DNA of 64,000 nucleotides from JAEUPI01 sp035499355 (GTDB taxonomy: Bacteria > Pseudomonadota > Gammaproteobacteria > Burkholderiales > Burkholderiaceae_C), in assembly GCA_035499355.1 (NCBI GenBank), contig DATJYZ010000098.1, positions 1 through 64,000 on the forward strand, read 5' to 3'. Positions 20,683 to 29,685 of this stretch are shown in pieces (the first letter of the stretch is position 1; each line of letters begins with the position of its first letter). The position numbers and the translations under genes are program-made. The notes below the pieces were generated by a model that searched no databases, had not been told where the DNA came from, and saw only the letters and a program-made list of their open reading frames with translations.

Positions 20683-21896
20683 GGGCTTGCGTCCAGGCGT
20701 GCTGCAATCTCGCGCACCAGCTCGCGCGCCAGTGTCAGCTTGTCGGCGGCCGGCAACTGGCGCTCGCCGCGCGCATCGACCAGCAGCAGCGCATTGTCGT
20801 CGCGGCCGAACGTCGACGGCCCGATGTTGCCGACGATCAGCGGCACCTTCTTGCGCTCGAGCTTCGCGCGCGCGTTGACCGCGAGGTCTTCGGTCTCGGC
20901 GGCGAAGCCGACGCAGTACGGGCGCTGCGGCAGCCGCGCCACCGCGGCCAGGATGTCGGGGTTCTCGGCCAGCTCGAGCGCCGGCGCGCTGTGCGAACCG
21001 TCCTTCTTGATCTTGCGCTGCGCGTAGCTCGCGGGCCGCCAATCGGCCACCGCTGCGGTGGCGACGAACACGTGCTGCAGGCCCGCCAGCGGCAGCACGG
21101 TGTCGTGCATCTGCTGAGCACTCGCGACGTCGATGCGCCGCACGTGGCGCGGCGTCGGCTGGTGCACCGGGCCGCATACCAGCGTGACGTCGGCGCCGGC
21201 CTCCTGCGCGGCGCGCGCGATCGCGAAGCCCATCTTGCCGCTCGACAGGTTGGTGATGCCGCGCACCGGATCGATCGCCTCGAAGGTCGGACCCGCCGTC
21301 ACCATCACACGGCGCCCGGCCAGCAGCTTGGGTTGCAGCGCCGCGATCACCTCGTCGCGCAACTCGTCGGCCTCGAGCATGCGGCCGTCGCCGATCTCGC
21401 CGCAGGCCTGGTCGCCACTGGCGGGGCCGACCACCTGTGCGCCGTCGTCGCGGATGCGCGCGACGTTGCGCTGCGTGGCCGGGTGCGCCCACATCTCGCG
21501 GTTCATCGCCGGCGCCACCAGCAACGGGCAGCGCTCGATCGGGCGCGCCAGGCAGGCCAGGCTCAACAGGTCGCCGGCGTGGCCGTTGGCCAGCTTGGCG
21601 ATGAAGTCGGCCGACGCCGGCGCGACGACCAGCGCATCGGCCTCGCGCGTCAGATTGATGTGCGCCATCGCGTTGGGTTCGCGCGCGTCCCACTGGCTGG
21701 TGTACACCGCGCGCCCGCTTAACGCCTGCATCGTCACCGCGGTGATGAACGCCTCGGCGGCTTCGGTCATCACCACCTGTACACTGGCACCTGCCTTGAC
21801 CAGCTCGCGGGTCAGTTCGGCGGCCTTGTAGCAAGCGATGCCGCCGCTCAGTCCGAGCACGATGTGGTGGCCGTCGAGTTGCAGCGCGTCAGGCAT
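20679..21896 (-). CDS. coaBC: Bifunctional phosphopantothenoylcysteine decarboxylase / phosphopantothenate-cysteine ligase
   Basis: 405 residues. It performs two consecutive steps of coenzyme A synthesis. The N-terminal CoaC flavoprotein domain shows LGLSGGIACYKAAELTR and the PAMNREMW motif with its conserved Asn. The C-terminal CoaB domain starts near VMVTAGPTFEAIDPVR and has NLSSGKMGFAIA. The ATG at 21896 has TACATT 7 nt upstream and no Shine-Dalgarno; an in-frame TTG nine bases earlier is less likely. Confidence 0.95.
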   Translation of the reverse strand: MPDALQLDGHHIVLGLSGGIACYKAAELTRELVKAGASVQVVMTEAAEAFITAVTMQALSGRAVYTSQWDAREPNAMAHINLTREADALVVAPASADFIAKLANGHAGDLLSLACLARPIERCPLLVAPAMNREMWAHPATQRNVARIRDDGAQVVGPASGDQACGEIGDGRMLEADELRDEVIAALQPKLLAGRRVMVTAGPTFEAIDPVRGITNLSSGKMGFAIARAAQEAGADVTLVCGPVHQPTPRHVRRIDVASAQQMHDTVLPLAGLQHVFVATAAVADWRPASYAQRKIKKDGSHSAPALELAENPDILAAVARLPQRPYCVGFAAETEDLAVNARAKLERKKVPLIVGNIGPSTFGRDDNALLLVDARGERQLPAADKLTLARELVREIAARLDASP

Positions 21897-21903
21897 GGCG
21901 CGC

Positions 21904-21909
21904 AATGTA
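21904..21909 (-). promoter_or_regulatory. -10-like TACATT, 7 nt before the coaBC ATG
   Basis: Minus strand TACATT, then 7 nt, then ATG; no Shine-Dalgarno. Leaderless candidate. Confidence 0.42.
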
Positions 21910-21944
21910 GCAGCGCGCGATGGCAGCGAGCGACGCAGCTGGGT

Positions 21945-22688
21945 TCAACGTGCCGCGCCGTGGCACTTCTTGAACTTCAGGCCGCTGCCGCAATGGCACG
22001 GATCGTTGCGGCCGGGCAGCGCCTCGACTCGGCGCGTCGAAGGCTTCGGTGCGTGATCGACCCAGTACAGGCGCAACTGCTGCGCAGCCATGCAGGCGGC
22101 GTCGATCTGCGCGTCGCGGTCGGCGCTCGGCGCGTCGCCCGGTGCCGGCGATTGCAGGTCGCGGATGCAGCGCATCGCATCGTGATAGCGCTGCGCGTCG
22201 TCGCCGTCGGCCGGCGGTGCCGTCCAATCGGATGCGAAGTGCTCCACCGCGGCCAGGAAGCCGCGCGACCAGGCCACGCCGGGGCGCAACTCGTTGCTCG
22301 CCTGCTCGGCGTTGCCGAGGCCTTGCGCGACGAAAGCGTCGCGGTCGTGGTCTTCGTAGGCGAGGATCCACGGCTCGAGGTAGACGCTGCCCGGGTCGCC
22401 GATCAAGCCTTCGGCATCGAGCTGCTGCGCCAGCTCGCTCCAGCGCGACGACAGCGCGCGTTGCGCCTGGCGCGCGTCGAGCGGGTCCCCGAACACGCGG
22501 CCGAAGGCATCACCGAGCATGGCCGGCAGCCACTGCTCGATCGCGATCGCGCGCGGCCCTGCGAGCACGCCGGTGAGGAAGCCGTCGACCCACTCGGGCG
22601 ACACCCGGCCGTCGAAACCCGCGAGCCGCCAGCACACGCGCTCGAAGTCGCTGCCCACCGCCTCCGCTACGGCAGCCTCCGCACTCAT
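21945..22688 (-). CDS. YecA/UPF0149-family protein with C-terminal SEC-C zinc motif
   Basis: 247 residues. The first 190 resemble the UPF0149/YgfB-YecA helical domain (WVDGFLTGVLAGP, then WSRGFLAAVEHFASDW). The end carries the SEC-C signature PGRNDPCHCGSGLKFKKCHG, the same zinc-binding motif found at the tail of SecA. The SEC-C motif is known to bind zinc and in SecA contacts SecB and ribosomes; some YecA proteins have been linked to ribosome or Sec contacts. The specific role here is unknown. It lies between coaBC and the TlpA-like gene, all on the minus strand. Confidence 0.85.
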   Translation of the reverse strand: MSAEAAVAEAVGSDFERVCWRLAGFDGRVSPEWVDGFLTGVLAGPRAIAIEQWLPAMLGDAFGRVFGDPLDARQAQRALSSRWSELAQQLDAEGLIGDPGSVYLEPWILAYEDHDRDAFVAQGLGNAEQASNELRPGVAWSRGFLAAVEHFASDWTAPPADGDDAQRYHDAMRCIRDLQSPAPGDAPSADRDAQIDAACMAAQQLRLYWVDHAPKPSTRRVEALPGRNDPCHCGSGLKFKKCHGAAR

Positions 22689-22733
22689 CGTTTCTGCAAC
22701 CTTCTTGCTCTCGTTGTCAACTCGAACGCGTGG

Positions 22734-23267
22734 TCAGACACCGCCCGCCGCCAGCAGCTCACGCACCCACTGGCGGGCATCGTCGCCAGTCCAGTCGACC
22801 GCACCGACGATCTGATGTCGCGGCCGGCCGCTGCGATCGATCGACACCGTGGTCGGGAACACACGCGGCGTCCACGCCTTGGTGACCGACCCGTCGCGGT
22901 CGAGCAGCACCGGCAGGCTCAATGGTACGCGCTCGAGAAAGCGCCGGACTCCCGGCTCGGTCTCCTGGTAGTTGACGGTCAGCACGACCATCGGGTCGGC
23001 CCGGTGCCGTTTGGCCATTGCCTCCAACGACGGCATCTCCTCACGGCACGGTTCACACCAGGTGGCCCAGAAGTTGACCAGCACCGCGCGCCCCTGCAGC
23101 GCGGCCAGATCCCACGCCTTGCCCTCGAGGTCGGTGAGTGCGAGCGGCGGAACCGGACGCGTCGCGCTCCACGGCCGCAACTGATGAGCCCGCACCCCCG
23201 TGGCCAGGCCGAGCGCGGCACCCAGCAGCGCGCGGCGGCCGAACGACGGATTGCCTCGCTTGCGCAT
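22734..23267 (-). CDS. TlpA-family thiol:disulfide oxidoreductase, exported
   Basis: 177 residues. The start MRKRGNPSFGRRALLGAALG is a signal sequence with paired arginines. The thioredoxin fold follows with FWATWCEPCREEMPSLEAM holding the CEPC active site, and cis-proline in FPTTVSIDRSG. Such proteins reduce periplasmic disulfides or act in cytochrome c maturation; neither role can be fixed from neighbours. Start chosen at the ATG closest to the signal; there is no good Shine-Dalgarno. Confidence 0.85.
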   Translation of the reverse strand: MRKRGNPSFGRRALLGAALGLATGVRAHQLRPWSATRPVPPLALTDLEGKAWDLAALQGRAVLVNFWATWCEPCREEMPSLEAMAKRHRADPMVVLTVNYQETEPGVRRFLERVPLSLPVLLDRDGSVTKAWTPRVFPTTVSIDRSGRPRHQIVGAVDWTGDDARQWVRELLAAGGV

Positions 23268-23387
23268 CTGCGGGCGCACTGTACGGCATGCCGCTCGATG
23301 ATGCCGCCGCTGGGTCAAGGTGCTGCAGCATCGCCGCGCCGTGGGTTCGCGGAAACGCAGGCGCGCCGGCGCACCGCGAGCGGGCGG

Positions 23388-26045
23388 CTACAGGCGCTCG
23401 GCGACCCAGCCTCTCACCGACGCCAACGCCTGCGGCAACTTGGCGACATCGGTGCCACCGGCCATGGCCAGATCGGGCTTGCCGCCGCCCTTGCCGCCGA
23501 CTTGCTGCGCCACGAAATTGACCAGCTCGCCGGCCTTCACGCGCGCGATGCTGTCGTTGGTCACCCCGGCGGCGAGCTGCACCTTCGCGCCGTCGACGGC
23601 GGCAAGCACGATGGCCGCGGTCTTGAGCTTGTCCTTGAGCTTGTCCATCGTCTCGCGCAACGTCCTGGCATCGGCGCCTTGCAGCGTGGCGGCCAGCACC
23701 TTCAGGCCCTTGACGTCGACGGCCTGCGCGAGCAGTTCGTCGCCCTGCGCCGACGCCAGCCTGCCCTTGAGCGCGGCAAGCTCCTTCTCGAGTCCGCGCA
23801 CCTGCTCGAGCACCGCACCGACTCGGCCCTGCATCTCGCCGGGCGTCACCTTCAGTGCCGCTGCCACCTGCGACACGGTCGATTCGAGATGCTGCAGGTA
23901 GGCGAGCGCGTTGTCGCCGGTGACCGCCTCGACGCGGCGCACGCCTGCCGCGACGCCGCCTTCGGACACGATCTTGAAGACGCCGATATCGCCGGTGCGC
24001 TGCACGTGGGTGCCGCCGCACAGCTCGCGGCTCGAGCCGATGTCGAGCACGCGCACCTGCGAGCCGTACTTCTCGCCGAACAGCATCATCGCGCCGAGCT
24101 TCTGCGCATCGTCCATCGGCATCACGCGGGCCTGCGTCGCCGTGTTGGTCAGGATTTCGGCGTTGACGATCGCCTCGACCTTGCGGATCTGCCCGTCGCT
24201 CAGCGGTGCGTTGTGGGCGAAGTCGAAGCGCGTGCGCTCGGCGTCGACCAGCGAGCCCTTCTGCTGCACGTGCGCGCCGAGCACCTCGCGCAGCGCCTTG
24301 TGCATCAAGTGGGTGACGCTGTGGTTGCGCATCGTCTTGGCGCGCTTGTCGGCGTCGACCCGCGCACTCAGCGTGTCACCGACCGCCAGCGTGCCCTCCA
24401 TCACGTGCACCTGATGGCCGAACACGTCGGCCTGGATCTTGGTGGTGTCCTCGACCATTGCCCGGAACGTTGCGTTGCGCAGCTCACCGGTGTCGCCGAC
24501 CTGGCCACCGCTCTCGGCATAGAACGGCGTGTGGTCGAGCACGACCACGGCGTCGTCGCCGGCCTTCAGCCCCTGCACCGGAGCACCGTCGACGTACAGC
24601 GCGGTGACCTTGGCGCCATCGCGCGTAAGGCCGTCATAGCCGTGGAAAGTCGTGGCGGCGCCGCTGTAGGCGAGGCCGGCGGCCATCTTGAACTTCGCAG
24701 CCGCCCTCGCCTGCTCGCGCTGACGGTTCATCGCAGCGTTGAAGCCGGCTTCGTCCACAACGAAGCCGCGCTCGCGGCAGACGTCGGCCGTGAGGTCGAG
24801 TGGAAAGCCGTAGGTGTCGTGCAACTTGAACGCCAGCTCGCCATCGAGCAGCGCAGCGGCACGGCCCTCGCCCGGCTTGACCGGCATCGTGGCCAGCGCC
24901 GCCTCGAGGATCTCCATGCCGTTGGCAATGGTCTGGAAGAAGCGCTCCTCCTCGACCTTCAGCACCTCGGTGACGCGCGCGGTGTCGCGCCGCAGCTCGG
25001 GATACGCATCGCCCATCTCGGCGGCCAGCGGCGCGACGAGCCTGTGGAAGAACGGCTTCCTCGCACCCAGCTTGTAGCCATGGCGGATCGCGCGCCGCGC
25101 GATCCGGCGCAGCACGTAGCCCCGTCCTTCGTTGCCCGGGATCACGCCGTCGGTCACCGTGAAGGCACAGGCGCGGATGTGATCGGCGATCACCTTCAGC
25201 GACGGCGTCTGCAGATCAGCGATCGGCGCGCCGCCGGATGCCACCACGGCATCGCGCGTCGCCGCGAGCAGACGCGCGAACAGGTCGATCTCGTAGTTCG
25301 AGTGCACGTGCTGCAGCACCGCGGTCAGCCGCTCGAGCCCCATGCCGGTGTCGACGCTCGGCTTGGGCAGCCTGTGCATCACGCCGTCTTCGGTGCGATT
25401 GAACTGCATGAAGACGTTGTTCCAGATCTCGATGTAGCGGTCGCCGTCCTGCTCGGCGCTGCCCGGCGGGCCGCCCGCCACCTCGGGGCCGTGGTCGTAG
25501 AAGATCTCCGAACACGGGCCGCACGGGCCGGTGTCGCCCATCATCCAGAAGTTGTCCGACGCGTAGCGCGCGCCCTTGTTGTCGCCGATGCGCACCACGC
25601 GCTCGGGTGGCAGGCCGATGTCCTTGACCCAGATGTCGTAGGCCTCGTCGTCCTCGGCGTAGACGGTGGCCCACAACTTGTCCTTCGGCAGCTTGAAGTT
25701 CACCGTCAGCAACTCCCACGCGTACTTCAGTGCGTCGCGCTTGAAGTAGTCGCCGAAGCTGAAGTTGCCGAGCATCTCGAAGAACGTGTGATGGCGGGCG
25801 GTGTAGCCCACGTTCTCGAGGTCGTTGTGCTTGCCGCCGGCGCGGATGCATTTCTGCGCGGTCGCCGCGCGCGTGTAGGGCCGCTTGTCGAAGCCGAGGA
25901 ACACGTCCTTGAACTGGTTCATCCCGGCGTTGGTGAACAACAGCGTCGGGTCCTCGCCCGGCACCACCGGCGAGCTCGGCACCACCTGGTGGCCCTTGGA
26001 CTCGAAGAACGACAGGAACGTGGCGCGGATCTCGGCGGCTTTCAT
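23388..26045 (-). CDS. alaS: Alanyl-tRNA synthetase
   Basis: 885 residues, complete. It charges tRNA-Ala and edits mischarged Ser/Gly. N-terminal aminoacylation domain: MKAAEIRATFLSFFESKGH and NAGMNQFKDVFLG. Editing domain: HSVTHLMHKALREVLG with the zinc-binding HxxxH, and later RELCGGTHVQRTGDIG. The C-Ala domain ends VRGWVAERL. It has its own candidate -10, TAAAAT, 25 nt before the ATG and directly after the stop of the Rieske gene. Confidence 0.97.
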   Translation of the reverse strand: MKAAEIRATFLSFFESKGHQVVPSSPVVPGEDPTLLFTNAGMNQFKDVFLGFDKRPYTRAATAQKCIRAGGKHNDLENVGYTARHHTFFEMLGNFSFGDYFKRDALKYAWELLTVNFKLPKDKLWATVYAEDDEAYDIWVKDIGLPPERVVRIGDNKGARYASDNFWMMGDTGPCGPCSEIFYDHGPEVAGGPPGSAEQDGDRYIEIWNNVFMQFNRTEDGVMHRLPKPSVDTGMGLERLTAVLQHVHSNYEIDLFARLLAATRDAVVASGGAPIADLQTPSLKVIADHIRACAFTVTDGVIPGNEGRGYVLRRIARRAIRHGYKLGARKPFFHRLVAPLAAEMGDAYPELRRDTARVTEVLKVEEERFFQTIANGMEILEAALATMPVKPGEGRAAALLDGELAFKLHDTYGFPLDLTADVCRERGFVVDEAGFNAAMNRQREQARAAAKFKMAAGLAYSGAATTFHGYDGLTRDGAKVTALYVDGAPVQGLKAGDDAVVVLDHTPFYAESGGQVGDTGELRNATFRAMVEDTTKIQADVFGHQVHVMEGTLAVGDTLSARVDADKRAKTMRNHSVTHLMHKALREVLGAHVQQKGSLVDAERTRFDFAHNAPLSDGQIRKVEAIVNAEILTNTATQARVMPMDDAQKLGAMMLFGEKYGSQVRVLDIGSSRELCGGTHVQRTGDIGVFKIVSEGGVAAGVRRVEAVTGDNALAYLQHLESTVSQVAAALKVTPGEMQGRVGAVLEQVRGLEKELAALKGRLASAQGDELLAQAVDVKGLKVLAATLQGADARTLRETMDKLKDKLKTAAIVLAAVDGAKVQLAAGVTNDSIARVKAGELVNFVAQQVGGKGGGKPDLAMAGGTDVAKLPQALASVRGWVAERL

Positions 26046-26070
26046 GCGGGCCCTTGCAATCGGACCCGTG

Positions 26071-26076
26071 ATTTTA
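26071..26076 (-). promoter_or_regulatory. Candidate -10 (TAAAAT) for alaS
   Basis: Minus strand TAAAAT, 25 nt before the alaS ATG, right after the end of the upstream oxygenase gene. The -35 is not evident. Confidence 0.4.
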
Positions 26077-26077
26077 G

Positions 26078-27274
26078 TTAGCCCGCCGGCACGAGGTAGT
26101 TGCCGGCCTCGAAGCGCACCGGCGGCGCGTCCGGGTCCCGATCCACGCCTGCGGGGTCGCGGCCCTCGCGCAGCGCGTCGAGCTGGCGCTGCAGCACCCG
26201 GCGCAGCATCGCGATGCCGCGGTCGCTGGTGGCCAGGTGCTCCTCGGAATGCCAGGCGATCGCGCCCTGGCTCACCTGGGCTTCGTAGTCGCCGGGGAAG
26301 TCGCGGTGCTCGGCCTCGGTGAGCTGCTCCCACAGCTTGCCGTTGAGCCGCGAGCGCATCTTGACCAGGTCACCCTTGGCCTTGACGCGCCCGGCCACGT
26401 AAATGCGGAAGTGCGTGTCATCGATCGGCAGCACCCAGCCGATCGACTCGACGCGCCCGTACTGGCCGACGCGCGGGTTGGGGATCACGCGCAACGTCGG
26501 CAGCGCGGCTTCGCTGATTCGCCGCAGCGTCGAGCCATCGGGCAGCTTGCGCAGCGACACCGTCTTCACGCCGAGCGGCGCCTCCTCCCACGTGACGTCG
26601 GGCATCAGCGACATCGCCTCGACGAACTGCGTGCCGCTGAAGCTGCCGTGCAGGATGACCACGTGGAACGGATCGACCAGGTTCTCGTAGTGCTGCAGCC
26701 AGTTGCACGGGATGATCTTCGGGCCGCCGCCACCGATCGAGTTGTCGTCGGCATCGACGAACTCGCCGTCGTCGAGCACCTCGAGTGCCTCGTAGCGCGG
26801 CAGCACCGGCTTCTTGCCGGGTGGGCCCAGGTAGGCCCACACCAGGCCGTACAACTCCTGCACCGGATACCACGGCTGGCGGCGCCGCTCGCGGCTCGGC
26901 GCACCGAGGTTCGGCTCGCACGGCTGCTCGAGACAGCGGCCTTGCACGTCGAACAGCCAGCCGTGATAGCAGCAGCGGATGCCGCGTTCTTCGACCTTGC
27001 CGTACACCAGCGAGGCACCGCGATGCGTGCAGTGCGGGTACACGAGACCGGGGCGCCCTTGCCGGTCGCGGAACAGCACCAGGTCTTCGCCCAGCACGCG
27101 CACCAACCGCGGCGTGGCGTCGGCATCGGCGGCGAGGCCGATCGGGTGCCAGTAGCGCCTCAGCAACTCACCCATCGGTGTGCCCGCGCGCACCTCGGTG
27201 AGTTCGGACGCATAGGTCGGCGCCGGCCTCCCATAGGCGGTGCCGGTGTCGGGTTCGATCGGAATCGATTTCAT
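26078..27274 (-). CDS. Rieske-type non-heme iron aromatic ring oxygenase, alpha subunit
   Basis: 398 residues. The Rieske centre is visible as CTHRGASLV and CCYHGWLFD (C-x-H and C-x-x-H). The mononuclear iron site is in ENLVDPFHVVILHGSFSG (D-x-x-H-x-x-x-x-H). The layout is that of one-component-alpha phthalate or vanillate-type oxygenases (VanA/Pht3-like), which attack or O-demethylate aromatic acids and need a separate reductase. No reductase gene is present, so it must borrow one. The substrate is not known. It follows the Bug protein gene with a 7-bp gap. Confidence 0.88.
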   Translation of the reverse strand: MKSIPIEPDTGTAYGRPAPTYASELTEVRAGTPMGELLRRYWHPIGLAADADATPRLVRVLGEDLVLFRDRQGRPGLVYPHCTHRGASLVYGKVEERGIRCCYHGWLFDVQGRCLEQPCEPNLGAPSRERRRQPWYPVQELYGLVWAYLGPPGKKPVLPRYEALEVLDDGEFVDADDNSIGGGGPKIIPCNWLQHYENLVDPFHVVILHGSFSGTQFVEAMSLMPDVTWEEAPLGVKTVSLRKLPDGSTLRRISEAALPTLRVIPNPRVGQYGRVESIGWVLPIDDTHFRIYVAGRVKAKGDLVKMRSRLNGKLWEQLTEAEHRDFPGDYEAQVSQGAIAWHSEEHLATSDRGIAMLRRVLQRQLDALREGRDPAGVDRDPDAPPVRFEAGNYLVPAG

Positions 27275-27281
27275 CGGCACG

Positions 27282-28280
27282 CTACTCCGGCATCACGCCC
27301 GCGGCCTTGATCAGCGCGGCCCAGACCGGGAACTCGGCCTTCAATCCGTTGGCGAACTCGTCAGGGGTACTGCCGAGCGGCTCGAACCCCATGTCGAGCA
27401 GCTTGTTGCGTGCCTCCGTCGACTGCGTGATCTCGCGCAGGGTCGGCACCAGCCTGTCGAGCACCGCCGGCGGCGTGCGAGCGGGCGCGAAGAAGCCCAT
27501 CCAGCTTTCCAGGCCGAAGCCCTCGAATCCCTGCTCGGTGAACGTCGGCACGCTCGGGATCGTGCCGACGCGTCGCGAACCGACGATGCCCAGCACCTTG
27601 ATCTTGCCGGCTTGCAGGTGCGTCCGCGCGGTGGCGGGGTTGGCCCACGCCGTATCGAGCACGCCGCCGAACATGTCGAGGTGCGCGGCTGCCTCGCCCT
27701 TGTAGGGCACGTGCTCGAGCGGGGCGCCGGTCTGGCGCTTGAACAACTCGCCGAACAGGTGCGCGGCCGAGCCGTTGCCCCAGGTACCGTAGGTGACGCG
27801 GCCCTTGGCCTTGGCCCACTCGACAAACTCCCTCAGGTTGTTCGGCGGCGCACCGGCCGGCACCACGAACATCGGGCCGCCGGTCGCGATCTTGGTCAAC
27901 GGCTGGAAGTCGCGCACCGGGTCGTAGGGCACCTTCTGCTGCAGCAGCGGCACCGTGGTGTGCGTCAACGACAAGGTCAGCATCAGCGTGTAGCCGTCGG
28001 GCGGCGCCTTGGCGACGAAATCGGCGGCCACGATGCCGCTGGCGCCGGGCTTCGCATCGACGATCACCGTCTGCCCGAGACGTTGCTTCACGGCCTCACC
28101 GTAGACGCGCGCGATGGCGTCGATCGGCCCGCCGGCAGTGCCGAATGGCACCAGCCGGATCGGCCGGCTCGGGTAGGAATCGTCGGCCACGGCGTCGAGG
28201 CCCCAGAGCGCCAACGCGGCGCCGGATGCGTCGCGCAACAGGCGACGGCGACGGATGTCTGGCGGCTGAGGCAGCGGCAT
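27282..28280 (-). CDS. Bug/TctC-family periplasmic substrate-binding protein (first)
   Basis: 332 residues. IRRRRLLRDASGAALALWG at the start looks like a twin-arginine or Sec signal. The Bug fold shows YPSRPIRLVPFGTAGGPIDAI, KPGASGIVAADFVAK, the VPYKGEAAAHLDMFGG loop and PSVPTFTEQGFEGF. These proteins bind carboxylates or related organic anions. The membrane partners TctA/TctB are not here, so it is an orphan receptor. GGAG lies 7 nt before the ATG. The gene sits directly before the Rieske oxygenase, hinting that it may bind that enzyme's substrate. Confidence 0.9.
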   Translation of the reverse strand: MPLPQPPDIRRRRLLRDASGAALALWGLDAVADDSYPSRPIRLVPFGTAGGPIDAIARVYGEAVKQRLGQTVIVDAKPGASGIVAADFVAKAPPDGYTLMLTLSLTHTTVPLLQQKVPYDPVRDFQPLTKIATGGPMFVVPAGAPPNNLREFVEWAKAKGRVTYGTWGNGSAAHLFGELFKRQTGAPLEHVPYKGEAAAHLDMFGGVLDTAWANPATARTHLQAGKIKVLGIVGSRRVGTIPSVPTFTEQGFEGFGLESWMGFFAPARTPPAVLDRLVPTLREITQSTEARNKLLDMGFEPLGSTPDEFANGLKAEFPVWAALIKAAGVMPE

Positions 28281-28517
28281 GGCGCAACTCCGAACGCGCG
28301 ATCGAGCAGGCCCGAGGATACAAGCCGCAGCCACTGCCCTCGCCACGCCGGCAGGACCCGCACCCGACGGCCCCGGCGACGTCGTGGTGTCTGGCGGCGT
28401 GACTTAGTCGGCGCCGCTTACAGTCGGGGCTGCGCCCGCTCGCCGCAGCGGGTCCGGCCCGCCCGATAGGATGGCCCCCAACCCGACCTTGCAGACGGCG
28501 TGCGCCGGCCAACTCTC

Positions 28518-29585
28518 ATGACAGCAACTCTCACGACCCCACGGCAACCGCGCTGGATGGCGGCACTGCTCGCCGTGCTGGCCGGCGTCGCCGGGCCCGC
28601 CCTCGCGTGGGAACCGAGCGCCCCGGTCGAGCTGGTGGTGCCTGCCGGCACCGGTGGCGGTGCCGACCAGATGGCGCGCTTCATCCAGTCGATGGTGCAG
28701 AAGCACAACCTGATGGCGCAGCCGATCAAGGTGGTCAACAAGGCGGGCAACTCCGGCGCCGAGGGCTTGCTCGACGTCAAGGCCGCCCAGGGCAACCCGC
28801 ACAAGCTGATCATCACGCTGTCCAACCTGTTCACGACGCCGCTGGCCACCGGCCTGCCGTTCCTCTGGAGCGACATCACACCGGTGCAGATGCTGGCGCT
28901 CGACCAGTTCGTGCTGTGGGTCAACGCGAAGTCGCCGTACCGCAGCGCACAGGACGTGCTCGAAGCGATGCGCACCGCGCCGGCCGGTTCGTTCAAGCTG
29001 GGCGGCACCGGCAGCAAGCAGGAGGATCAGCTGCTCAGCGTGCTGCTCGAGACGGCGGCGGGCGCGCGCATCACCTACGTGCCGCTGAAGGGCGGAGGCG
29101 ACGTTGCCAGCACGCTCGCTGCCGGCGAGGTCGACCTGACGGTCAACAACCCGATCGAGGCCGCAAAGCTGTGGCGCGAGGGCAAGGTGAGGCCGCTGTG
29201 CGTGTTCGACGGCGCGCGCCTGGCCTACCCGGCCCGCATCACCCCCGACGCCAGCTGGAGCGACCTGCCCACCTGCATGTCCGCCGGCATCCCGGTGCAG
29301 TACCTGATGATGCGGGGCATCTTCATGAGTCCGGGCGCAACGCCCGACCAGGTGGCGTTCTACATTCAACTGCTCGACCGTGTGCGGGCGCTGCCCGAGT
29401 GGAAAGCCTTCATGGACGAGGGTGCGTACAAGCAGACCACGATGAGTGGCCAGGCCTTCGTCGACTGGCTCGACCGTGCACAGAGCTTCCATCGCCTGCT
29501 GATGCGCGAGGCGAAGCTCATGGCCCCGGCGGCGAGCACCTTGGCGACCACGGTGCCATCGACCGGCGGCACGGCCAAGAAGTGA
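28518..29585 (+). CDS. Bug/TctC-family periplasmic substrate-binding protein (second, divergent)
   Basis: 355 residues. Signal peptide WMAALLAVLAGVAGPALA, then PVELVVPAGTGGGADQMARF, NKAGNSGAEGLLDVK, VPLKGGGDVASTLAAGEV. It is diverged from the first Bug protein, belonging to the subgroup with GGGADQ at the anion loop and an extra C-terminal Ala/Thr-rich tail. It is divergent from the first across a 237-bp gap and followed by gcdH. I use the ATG at 28518; an in-frame GTG at 28500 is possible. Confidence 0.88.
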   Translation: MTATLTTPRQPRWMAALLAVLAGVAGPALAWEPSAPVELVVPAGTGGGADQMARFIQSMVQKHNLMAQPIKVVNKAGNSGAEGLLDVKAAQGNPHKLIITLSNLFTTPLATGLPFLWSDITPVQMLALDQFVLWVNAKSPYRSAQDVLEAMRTAPAGSFKLGGTGSKQEDQLLSVLLETAAGARITYVPLKGGGDVASTLAAGEVDLTVNNPIEAAKLWREGKVRPLCVFDGARLAYPARITPDASWSDLPTCMSAGIPVQYLMMRGIFMSPGATPDQVAFYIQLLDRVRALPEWKAFMDEGAYKQTTMSGQAFVDWLDRAQSFHRLLMREAKLMAPAASTLATTVPSTGGTAKK

Positions 29586-29685
29586 CCCGCGGCTAGCCGG
29601 CGGTACGTCGGCCGCGGCCTGGCCGCGATATAGGATGATTCCGCCTCCGGCCATTCGGGCCGGAGCCATTGCAGGAAGCAAGCGA

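Noticed and set aside
21864..26081. A continuous plus-strand reading frame of 1405 codons opposite coaBC, the YecA gene, the TlpA gene and alaS.
   Set aside because: It is a mirror frame produced by GC-rich codon usage. The minus strand holds clearly conserved genes with intact motifs; the frame encodes a low-complexity His/Arg/Leu-rich product without any domain and crosses four gene boundaries.
29628..29640. TATAGGATG ahead of gcdH as a promoter.
   Set aside because: Only half of a -10 is convincing and the preceding gene is on the same strand, so read-through is as likely.
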